From CAYNWT01 sp964450955 (lineage in GTDB: Bacteria > Planctomycetota > Planctomycetia > Planctomycetales > Planctomycetaceae): DNA of 64,000 nucleotides. The stretch covers positions 1-64,000 of the forward strand of contig CAYVFI010000019.1 of the NCBI GenBank assembly GCA_964450955.1, in the 5' to 3' direction. Positions 56,090-64,000 of the stretch are shown one piece after another (positions within the stretch are counted from its first letter, which is position 1; each line of letters starts with the position of its first letter). Made by a program: the position numbers and the translations under genes. The notes under the pieces are model-generated. The model was not told where the DNA came from. It saw nothing but the letters and a program-made list of their open reading frames with translations, and ran no database searches.

Positions 56090-56321
56090 AGCACCGTTCC
56101 ATCGCCGCGGCATACGCCGGGGCAGGGCCCTGGAATTTCGCGCAGGCAAGCCAGTCCTGGCCGGGCCAGCCACAGAACATGCGGGCTTCCAGTTTCAGCA
56201 TATTGAACGGATGGCCTTCACTTCCGATTCGAGCGACACTGGACGTAGAACTGTTCGGTTCCAGCGGGAACGCAGAAGATTTCTGCCGTGGTAGCAACGG
56301 CATCTTGAGCACGATCTTGCG

Positions 56322-56638
56322 TCACTTCTTTTTCTTCGGATTGCCGGGCGATGGTTCAAAGAACTCCGGAACATCATCCTGATGCGTGACGGCAACCGTG
56401 TTTAAATTGATGACGCGAATTGTCGGTAGGTCATCGTCAAACGAAACGGTAATTGCCAGCGATCTCTGTCATTAGGTTCGAAAACAATTCGCCCGGGGCT
56501 ACTACTGAAAACACACGGGGGTTCCTCTGGATACGCGGTTTCTATGACTACGAGCAAGCGTCGCAGCGGTGGCTCAACTGCCCAGGCAGCGACCGTGGCT
56601 GAAGCAGTCTGACAGCCATGAACGGGTTCTGCAGGAAC
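56322..56638 (-). pseudogene. Decayed minus-strand gene, C-terminal part with one frameshift
   Basis: On the minus strand two adjoining frames read as one protein: ...AVEPPLRRLLVVIETAYPEEP… to VFEPND in one frame, and then SLAITVSFDDDLPTIRVINLNTVAV through EFFEPSPGNPKKKK and a stop in another. The shift lies near 56465. An upstream TGA at 56639 closes the first frame, and no start is visible. It is either a pseudogene fragment or a gene with a sequencing error. No family recognised. Confidence 0.4.
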
Positions 56639-56734
56639 TCAGCTTCCAAACCGGGTACACTGGAGGTCCCAGTAGTCGCTCTGTTGAAAGCAGTGGACTA
56701 GTTTCTGCCAGGACATTTTTGCCGGGTGTTTCAA

Positions 56735-59700
56735 ATGAACCATTGGTTCTTAGCTTGTCTTATCACCGTCAGCACTGCGGCAACGGCCGTCGAAGCCAAA
56801 GACCTAAAGGTGCTCTTCCTGGGCGACAACGGGCATCATCAACCCCGTGCTCGATTTGCTCAGTTGGAACCGGTTCTTCGCGGCCAGGGCATCAAGCTGG
56901 ACTACACAGACAACGTCAGCGATTTGAATGCAGAAACACTCGCCGACTACGACGCCATCGCGCTGTACGCAAACATCGATGCAATTGAAAAACCTCAGGC
57001 CGACGCGTTGCTTGAATACGTTGCGAGCGGCAAAGGGTTCATCCCAATCCACTGCGCTACGTATTGTTTCCGCAACGACGAACGCATCGTCGCGCTCATG
57101 GGTGGGCAGTTTCAGCGACACGGAACGGGGACATTCCGGACGGAGCTTGCTCAGCCAAATCATCCCGTCATGCGTGACTTTGGTGGGTTCGAGAGTTGGG
57201 ATGAGACCTACGTTCATCACAAGCACAACGAGAAGAACCGTACGGTGCTGGCGTTTCGTGTTGACGACGAAGGCCGTGAACCGTGGACGTGGGTGCGAAC
57301 GCACGGCAAGGGTCGAGTCTTCTACACCGCGTGGGGACACGACCATCGCACGTTCGGTAATCGCGGGTTCCAAAACCTAATGGAACGCGGCATTCGCTGG
57401 GCGGCGGGCGATGATCCCGCGATCGCTGGCGAGTACATGAAGGACATTCCGTTTCCGGTTCCTGAAATGACGAAGCCGGGCGTCGGTGCGAAGCCGCTGG
57501 AGTACATCGAAGTTGGGCCGAAGATTCCCAACTACACGGCTGGCAAGTCGTGGGGCACGCAGGGCGACGTGATCACGAAGATGCAGAAGCCGCTGCCGCC
57601 GGAAGAATCGATGAAGCACATCTCGGTGCCCAAAGGGTTCCGCGTTGAGTTGTTCGTTTCTGAACCGGACCTCAAAGGCAAACCGATTGCCATGAACTGG
57701 GACGAACGCGGTCGGCTGTGGGTTTGCGAGACCTACGACTACCCGAACGAACTGCAGCCAAAGGGGAAGGGCCGCGACCGGATCCGCATTTGTGAAGACA
57801 CCGACGGTGACTGGAAGGCGGACAAGTTCACGGTGTTTGCAGAGCAGCTAAGCATCCCGACCGCGATCACATTCGCGAACGGTGGAGCCATCGTGCAGAA
57901 CGGAACCGAGACGTTGTTCCTCAAAGACACCGACGGCGACGACGTGGCTGACGAACGCAAGGTGTTGTTCACCGGTTGGGCTCTGGGCGATACCCACGGC
58001 GGCGTGAGCAACTTTCAGTACGGTCTGGACAACTGGATCTGGGCCATGCAGGGCTACAACAACTCGCGACCGGTGCCGGGCGAGAACCCCCGTAGTGGAC
58101 GAGGCAACGAGTCCCGGAACGCGGGCGAAGACNNNNNNNNNNTTCCGCGGCCTGCGCTCGCCGGCCGGCGTGGCTCGACGCGGGCGGGGCACCCCCCCCC
58201 CCCCCCACTACGGGTAAGCGGGCCCAAACATTCCGCCAGGGCTTCTTCCGCTTCAAGCCAGACGGCAGCGAAATCGAATTCATCCGCTCCACCAACAACA
58301 ACACCTGGGGCCTGGGCATCAGCGAAGAGGGTTTGATCTTCGGCTCCACGGCCAACGGTTGTCCGAGCGTGTTCATGCCGATTCCGAACCGCTACTACGA
58401 ACGCGTCAAAGGCTGGCGCAAGTCACTGGTTCTGCAAAACATCGCACCGGACTACAAGTACAAACCGATCACGAAGAATGTTCGTCAGGTTGACTGGCAC
58501 GGCGGCTTCACTGCGGCTGCCGGTTCTGCAATCTACACAGCTCGGAGGTATCCGAAGGAGTACTGGAACCAGGTCGCATTCGTCTGCGGACCAACGGGTC
58601 ACCTGGTTGCTGGCTTCCACCTCAAACCGGACGGAGCCGGGTTCAAGTCGAAAAACGAGTTCAACCTGTTCGCCAGCACCGACGAATGGACGGCTCCAAT
58701 CATGGCCGAAGTCGGTCCCGACGGAAACGTCTGGGTTCTCGACTGGTACAACTACATCGTGCAGCACAACCCAACGCCACAAGGCTTCAAGACGGGCAAA
58801 GGGAACGCGTACGAAACCGATCTGCGCGATAAGAAGCACGGGCGGATCTATCGTGTTGTGTACGGTGATAATCCGAAGCCGATGTCATTAGCGGGGGTGA
58901 CGCCGTCGGACCTCGTCAAGACACTCGGACACTCCAACATGTTCTGGCGCAAGCGTGCTCAGCGGATGCTGGTTGAAAGTGGACGAAGATTCGTGCGACA
59001 TGCGCTCGAAAGTACGGCACGCAGAAACCTGAACACAGACGAAATCGATGTCGGTGCGATTCATGCGATGGCAACACTGCAAGGCTTGAATCCGGGCGCG
59101 AAGAACTCGCAACTTGCGGCCGACATGCGCAGTCACAAGTCAGCTATTGTTCGTCGGGCGGGTTTGCATGTGTTTGGAAATCCGGGCGACGATCACGGGG
59201 GCCTCCGGCACGTCGCACTCTTTCGCGATCCGAACCCGCAGGTGCGACTCGCGGCGTTCCTTGCTCATAGCGACTCAGAGGGAGTGGCTGGCCAGAAACG
59301 CCTGGCGGGTGGCTCGGGGACATCGCTGGCAGATGCGTTGATGCGGACAGAGAATCTGCGTGACGTGCAGTTGCGAGATGCGTTGACGGCGGCGGCCTGT
59401 GCGGAATCTGCACCGTTTCTCAATGCTCTTACCTTTCCGAAGTATCGCCCCAATAGCTCAGCGCTGTCGCTAATCACTATTGTCGCTGACCATATGGCTC
59501 GCACGAATAACGTATCTCATGTGCCAGCCATACTTAGATGGTGTCATGAGAGAAACACACGCCCGGATGTTGTGGCGGCAATCGTGCGAGGCTTTGATCA
59601 GGGCTGGAACGACAGATCGACGTTCGCTTTCGGGGAAGATTCTGAGGGGCAGTTTGAGGCCTTGTTGCAGCGCTTGCCGACTACCGATCAGGGCACATTC

Positions 59701-61221
59701 GTAAAGTTCGTCGCGCGACTCGGCAGCGAGCGAATCGCGAAGTATGCGGACAAAGTGATCGCGCAGATGCTGGAACAGATTGACAATCCTGAGTCCCGTT
59801 CTGCTGACCGGATCCGAGTCGCAAGACGAGTTATTGAGTTCCAGCCTGATCGACTTCTCTCTGTGGAATCACTGGTAGAGCTTGTCAGTCCGCAGATGCC
59901 GGGTGATGTTTCGGCGGGCTTGGTCTCCGCCGCTGGAAACAGTCGGGCCAAGGGTACGCCAGCGATCATCCTCAAGAAAATGAGCAGCTTCACGCCCTCT
60001 ACCCGAACCGCTGCCATCGGTTCGCTCCTCGGTCGAACCGAATCAACTCGGGCGTTGTTGAACGCATTGTCTGAAGGCGAACTGCAGATTGGTGACTTGT
60101 CACTCGACCAACGTCAGGCATTGTCTTCGCATCCGGATCGTTCGATTCGGGATCTGGCGCAGAAGGTATTCGCGAAGACGGGCGGGCTTACCAATCCGGA
60201 TCGGCAGAAGGTCTTGGCTGAACTCATGGCGGTTTGCGACATGAAAGGAACCAAGGACGCTGGCAAGGCAATGTTTAAGAAGCACTGCGCGAAGTGCCAT
60301 ATGCATGGTGGTGAGGGGAACAAGGTTGGGCCTGACCTGACCGGCATGGCCGTGCATCCGAAGAAAGAACTGCTTGGGCACATTCTGGATCCAAGTGCCA
60401 GTGTTGAAGGCAACTATCGGTTGTATTCTGTGGTGACGGAAGACGGGAAAACCTTTAGCGGTATGCTGGCGAGTGAATCGCGGACGACGCTGGAGTTGTT
60501 CGACACTGACGGCAAGAAGCAAACGGTTCTGCGTGAAGAGATCGACGAGATGGTCTCGACGAAGAAGTCGGTGATGCCGGAGGGTTTTGAGAAACTGATG
60601 TCGAAGCAGGAGTTTGCTGACCTACTGACGTTCCTCACGGACCGTGGCAAGTTCCTGCCGATTGACATCAGCAAGGTGGCATCGGTTGCGAGTGACCGTG
60701 GCATGTTTGTTCGTAAAGAAGCGGATGTCGAACGACTCATCTTTCCGGACTGGAAGCCAAAGGTCTTCAAAAACGTGCCGTTTTCTTTGATCGATCCGGA
60801 AGGGGGAACCGTTCCCAACACCATTCTGTTGCACGGTCCGGCGACACCGCTGGTACAACGGATGCCCAAACGTGTGGAACTACCGGTCAATGGGCCGGTC
60901 AGAGCGATTCACATGCTGGGCGGCGTTGGCGGCTGGGCCTATCCGTACAACCGCGACGAAACCGTGTCTGTCATCGTTCGACTCAACTACGCGGACGGTT
61001 CCACCGAAGACCACGAACTGAAGAACGGTATTCACTTCGCCGACTACATCCGCCGCGTCGACGTGAAGGGGTCTGAGTTTGCGTTCCAACTACGCGGGCA
61101 GCAGATCCGTTACCTGGCCGTGTATCCGAAGAAGTCAGAACCAATCCAGCGAATGGAACTCATCAAAGGCCCTGACGGAACTGCACCCGTCATTATGGCG
61201 ATAACGGCTGAGGCACCTTAA
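56735..61221 (+). CDS. ThuA / PVC-type haem-binding / HEAT / cytochrome c multidomain protein (interrupted by a repeat and assembly gap)
   Basis: A giant exported protein in two frames: 56735 to the gap, and from the gap to 61221. The signal peptide is MNHWFLACLITVSTAATAVEA. A ThuA domain (~residues 20-250) includes IPIHCATYCFRND and AWGHDHRTF. A PVC-type propeller region (GFRVELFVSEPDLKGKPIAMNWDERGRLWVCE… and GLGISEEGLIFGSTANG) comes next, then HEAT-like repeats, then a single CxxCH haem motif (HCAKCHMHGGEGNKVGPDLTGM, PVC type). The C-terminal sandwich domain ends …ITAEAP. The halves are in different frames, but the N-gap length is arbitrary. The gene may be intact with an inserted translated repeat, or broken. 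Confidence 0.8.
58092..58211. mobile_element. Second copy of the inverted-repeat element, inside the PVC-type gene, with assembly gap
   Basis: The left arm at 58092-58113 (GTAGTGGACGAGGCAACGAG) matches the 31144 element. The right end retains CCACTAC at 58205-58211. The arms extend symmetrically by CCC/GGG. The centre contains the N gap (58133-58142), a GC-rich tract and a run of C. No flanking duplication is evident. It lies between codons for PVPGEN and TFRQGFF, which are contiguous in the family pattern, and so splits the coding sequence. The hairpin probably caused the assembly gap. Confidence 0.65.
58133..58142. other. Assembly gap (10 N) within the inverted-repeat element
   Basis: The true length is unknown, so the reading frame across this point cannot be judged. 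Confidence 0.95.
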
Positions 61222-61245
61222 CGACGTTGGATCGCACGCGAACGC

Positions 61246-62709
61246 TTAGCCTGAGTTCCGCAGACCGTACTCGTTGATCTTGCGGTACAGGGTTCGTTCG
61301 CCGATGCCCAGCATCTTCGCGGTTTCTTCGCGGTTGCCGTCGGTCAGTTCAAGCGCGCGTTGGATGTAGTATTTCTCAACGTCGTTCAAGGGTCGGCCGA
61401 CCAGACCGTCTGCTCCGCTGTGCGGTTCGTCCAGTTCGCGGTCCATGCCGTCAGTGACAAGGTGCTTGAGTTCTGGCGGTAGCCCATCGACGTCCAGAAG
61501 ACCATCGGAGTCCATGACCAGCATGCGTTCGACGGCGTTGCGAAGTTGGCGAATGTTGCCGGGCCAGTCGTAGCTCATCAGAACCTTCCGGGCGGCTCTG
61601 GAGAACCCGCGGACTTCGCGGTTCATCTTCTGTGAGAGTTCTTTAAGGAAGTGATCCATCAGCAGCGGAATGTCGCCGGCTCGTTCGCTGAGCGGCGGTA
61701 ATTGGATGCTGATAATGTTGAGTCGGTAATAAAGGTCTTCGCGGAACGTGCCTGCTTTGACCATCTCTGGCAAATCAGCGTTGGTTGCGGCAACCAGGCG
61801 GACGTTGACATCCATTTCTTCGTTCGCGCCAATCCGGGCGACGCGGCGATCTTCAAGAACACGCAGCAACTTGATTTGCGTTTCCATCGGCATCTCGCCG
61901 ACTTCGTCCAGAAACAGTGTTCCACCGTTGGCGTATTCGAACTTACCAATCCGTTTTCCAATCGCGCCGGTAAACGCGCCTTTTTCGTGGCCGAACAATT
62001 CGCTTTCCAGAATGCTTTCCGGTAACGCGGAGATATTCAGCGGGACGAACGGTTTGCTTTTTCGCGGACTATTTTGGTGTAGCGCTCGAGCGACCAGTTC
62101 TTTGCCGGTTCCGTTGGCTCCGGTAATCAGAACCGTGCTATCCATCGGCGCGACGCTTTTGAGGGTCTCGATGACCTCTCGCATTCTGCCGCTGTTGCCG
62201 ATCACGCCTTCGAAACCAAACTTCTCATCCAGCGATCGCCGCAGTTCGGCGTTCCGTCTAATCAATCGCAACCGAGCGGACGCCTTATCGACGGCGGTTC
62301 GAAGTTCGTTGATGTCCAGTGGTTTGGTGAGGTACGTGTAGGCTCCATGCTGCATCGCGGTGACGGCTGAGTTGATAGAACCGTGACCTGTGAGCACGAT
62401 GACTTCGGCTTCGGGCAGTTCCTCTTTTGTCTTCCGCAGGATGGCCAGTCCGTCGATGTCGCCCATCTTTAGATCGGTGACCACGACGTCGAACGTTTCG
62501 CTTTCGATGCGAGCGATGCCGCGTTCGCCTGAAGCGGCGACTGAGCAGTTACAGTTGACCTTCAGTAGACTATCCGCGACCGCCTGCGCGTGGGCTTCGT
62601 CGTCATCGACGATCAAAACCTGCACGGGGATCGTCGAAAGGTCAGCCTTATTCGCAGGGGGTGCCGCAGCACTCATACTTTTGCCCAGTGTCTTTTTGAG
62701 GTCCGCCAA
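61246..62709 (-). CDS. NtrC-family sigma-54-dependent response regulator
   Basis: A 487-residue regulator. The receiver domain (~28-145) has acidic pocket DDD (35-37), phospho-acceptor Asp79 (VVTDLKM) and Lys129 (LTKP). The sigma-54 interaction AAA+ domain (~170-400) has Walker A GANGTGKE (197-204), GAFTGA (244-249) and Walker B LFLDEVGEMP. The C-terminal Fis-type helix-turn-helix is TDGNREETAKMLGIGERTLYRKINEYGL. It activates sigma-54 promoters when phosphorylated. Twenty-one bases separate it from the upstream histidine kinase gene, its likely partner. Confidence 0.95.
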   Translation of the reverse strand: MADLKKTLGKSMSAAAPPANKADLSTIPVQVLIVDDDEAHAQAVADSLLKVNCNCSVAASGERGIARIESETFDVVVTDLKMGDIDGLAILRKTKEELPEAEVIVLTGHGSINSAVTAMQHGAYTYLTKPLDINELRTAVDKASARLRLIRRNAELRRSLDEKFGFEGVIGNSGRMREVIETLKSVAPMDSTVLITGANGTGKELVARALHQNSPRKSKPFVPLNISALPESILESELFGHEKGAFTGAIGKRIGKFEYANGGTLFLDEVGEMPMETQIKLLRVLEDRRVARIGANEEMDVNVRLVAATNADLPEMVKAGTFREDLYYRLNIISIQLPPLSERAGDIPLLMDHFLKELSQKMNREVRGFSRAARKVLMSYDWPGNIRQLRNAVERMLVMDSDGLLDVDGLPPELKHLVTDGMDRELDEPHSGADGLVGRPLNDVEKYYIQRALELTDGNREETAKMLGIGERTLYRKINEYGLRNSG

Positions 62710-62730
62710 AGTGGCAGGCGGCCAACTAGA

Positions 62731-63474
62731 CTACTCGGTGACAGGTGGAAGTGAAATCGTGAATCGGGTTCCTTGCCCAACTTCGCTGTCACAGGCGATT
62801 TCACCCCGATGAGCTTCCACTATCTTGCGCACAGTGGGTAACCCTAATCCGCTGCCGCCCGCCCTATTTGAGTAGAACGCCTGAAACATGCGGTTCCGGG
62901 TACGTTCGTCCATCCCACAGCCACTATCAATGAGTTCCAGGAGAACCAAACCGTCTCTCACGCTGGTCTGAATTTCCAGAACCCCACCGTCGGCCATCGC
63001 CTGCTGTGCGTTTTGAGCCAGATTCTGCAGCACCTGGCGGAATAGTTTTTCGTCCAGCTTCACGTGCGGCAGGTCGGTTCCCGGATGCCAACTGATATCG
63101 ACGCCCGCGTCTTCGGCCTGGGCCCTGGAGAAATCGATGAATTCCTCAACCACTTCGTTCAGGTTGCCGGGCTTCAAAAACAGCTCACCGGCACTCGCGA
63201 ACTGCAGGAAGTCGTTCAGTATCGCTTCCAGACGTCCGCACTCGTTTTGAACCGACTCCACCTTGGTTAGTAACCGCCGTGCGTGCGGCGATTCGCTGCC
63301 CAGGTCGTTGACATCCTCAGCCATGAGTTCCAGATTCATCCGAATCGTGGACAGCGGATTCCGGATCTCGTGGGCCAGACCGCCGGCAAGGGCAGCGATC
63401 TCAGCATACTGATCGCGCAGTCGCTGGCGTTCCTGGTCGTCTTGGTCGTCTTGGTCGCGGTCGTTTGATTTCAT
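62731..63474 (-). CDS. Soluble NtrB-like histidine kinase
   Basis: From ATG 63474 (alternative start 63558, which has GGA nearby and would add 28 residues), 247 residues. An Asp/Gln-rich N-terminus precedes the HisKA helix with GGLAHEIRNPLSTI (phospho-acceptor His35), then the HATPase domain. The N-box is QNLAQNAQQAM, the G1 box DSGCGM and the G2 box GGSGLGLPTVRKIV. No transmembrane segment or sensor domain, so it probably senses a cytosolic partner. It sits directly upstream of the sigma-54 regulator in the same operon. Confidence 0.93.
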   Translation of the reverse strand: MKSNDRDQDDQDDQERQRLRDQYAEIAALAGGLAHEIRNPLSTIRMNLELMAEDVNDLGSESPHARRLLTKVESVQNECGRLEAILNDFLQFASAGELFLKPGNLNEVVEEFIDFSRAQAEDAGVDISWHPGTDLPHVKLDEKLFRQVLQNLAQNAQQAMADGGVLEIQTSVRDGLVLLELIDSGCGMDERTRNRMFQAFYSNRAGGSGLGLPTVRKIVEAHRGEIACDSEVGQGTRFTISLPPVTE

Positions 63475-63681
63475 TGAACTGGCGTGTCTTTTAGGTTCCA
63501 ACCTGGCTGAGCTTACCGTGCCCACTGCCACTGTCCAACCGCGATTCCTGTCTAGCATAAGTTCCGTCTGGACGAGTCATCTTCGATTTCGAACCCAATA
63601 TCCGTTCATACCAAATTCTCGCGCCCGCTTTCGTTGGTTACCTTATCAGGATCGGGCGTTCATCAGATTTCACCATCAAAC

Positions 63682-64000
63682 ATGACCATGCGAAGAGTTT
63701 TCATTACCGGCGTCGGCGTCGTGAGCTGCGTCGGCACTAACAAAGCGGAATTTTGGGAGTCACTCACAACGGGTCGCTGCGGCCTGGATCAGTTGACCGT
63801 TCATGATACGACAGATCTGCCGGTGACCATTGGCGGTGAGATTCGGGAGATCGATGTCGCCAGCATCGAAACCAACGATCGTGTTCTCGCCAGACGCATG
63901 GATAGGGCGACGCAGTTTGCAGTTTGGGGGGCAAACCAGGCCATCACCGATGCTGGTATTCAACCTGCCGACTACCGCGAACGCTGCGGTGTGATTCTGG
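63682..64000 (+). CDS. fabF: 3-oxoacyl-[acyl-carrier-protein] synthase II-type (partial, runs off the window)
   Basis: The open frame from ATG 63682 (or 63688) reaches the window end without a stop. Its N-terminus, RRVFITGVGVVSCVGTNKAEFWESLTTG, is the KAS II (FabF) signature. RMDRATQFAVWGANQAITDAGI matches the next conserved block. The catalytic Cys/His/His lie beyond the window. It extends the chain in fatty-acid synthesis, or acts in a polyketide-type pathway. Divergent from the histidine kinase gene. Confidence 0.85.
   Translation, partial: MTMRRVFITGVGVVSCVGTNKAEFWESLTTGRCGLDQLTVHDTTDLPVTIGGEIREIDVASIETNDRVLARRMDRATQFAVWGANQAITDAGIQPADYRERCGVIL

Noticed and set aside
58143..58204. GC-rich tract and C-run after the second gap, considered as vector or foreign sequence
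   Set aside because: It lies between the two arms of the inverted-repeat element, so it is more simply poor-quality or element-internal sequence.

Overview
The window reads as a chromosomal stretch from a planctomycete (phylum Planctomycetota, probably a Pirellulales or Planctomycetales type of cell). This rests on family content rather than any 16S sequence. It holds a ThuA/PVC-type haem-binding giant protein, a DUF1571 protein, two secreted proteins whose N-termini carry a LEPR-XLL-like motif (E-S-L-E-x-R-x-L-L at residues 26-34 in both), a membrane-anchored Ser/Thr kinase, an EF-G of the mitochondrial/spirochaete-planctomycete type, and many signal-peptide proteins without clear relatives. 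Two runs of ten N (18787-18796 and 58133-58142) are assembly gaps, and each falls inside a repetitive or hairpin-forming sequence.

Layout. 1-5284 (mostly minus): S9 prolyl oligopeptidase, fructose-1,6-bisphosphatase and a DUF1571 protein. 5775-7690 (plus): a LolD/MacB-type ABC ATPase translationally coupled to plsY, then a hotdog thioesterase. 7782-14056: two very large secreted LEPR-XLL proteins (spondin-type and FG-GAP/metallopeptidase-type) flanking a sulfatase-modifying-factor (FGE) family protein. 14203-22420: a queuosine-tRNA mannosyltransferase-like gene and a nitrilase-family gene that look as if they were once direct divergent neighbours. They are now separated by about 6.2 kb made of two ~3-kb modules. 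Each module is bounded by short copies of the 5' end of the mannosyltransferase gene. Each carries a small secreted protein gene with a broken frame followed by a large secreted protein gene. This is the most unusual region of the window.

22794-36963: housekeeping and envelope genes, namely fusA, an outer-membrane-barrel-like protein, a GlmU-like uridylyltransferase without the acetyltransferase half, prs, serC, fabI, a diacylglycerol-kinase-like lipid kinase, kdsA, a lipoprotein and an SBF-type transporter. KdsA and GlmU-like point to Kdo/LPS-type envelope chemistry. A 76-bp near-perfect inverted repeat flanked by a 5-bp direct repeat (GGTTT) lies between fabI and serC and looks like a small non-autonomous mobile element. 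37045-44867: an integral membrane protein, a Ser/Thr kinase divergent from an FHA-domain protein, tsaE with a nucleotide-sugar epimerase, and secreted proteins.

45895-51193: a tandem clpP pair, queD, an SDR, a PQQ-propeller protein and an atypical ROK protein. 51199-55185: a SNF2 helicase with a SWIM zinc finger, convergent side of a TadE-TadG(vWA)-TadE cluster. 55382-61221: a small secreted protein, a decayed minus-strand gene, and the ~1,490-residue ThuA/PVC/HEAT/cytochrome c gene. That gene is interrupted at residue ~450 by a second copy of the inverted-repeat element containing the assembly gap. 61246-63474 (minus): an NtrB/NtrC-like two-component pair. The window ends inside a fabF-type ketoacyl-ACP synthase gene.

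Functional assignments come from motifs I can read in the translations; no database search was possible. Start codons were chosen by signal peptide, Shine-Dalgarno-like sequence and family length where these were visible.
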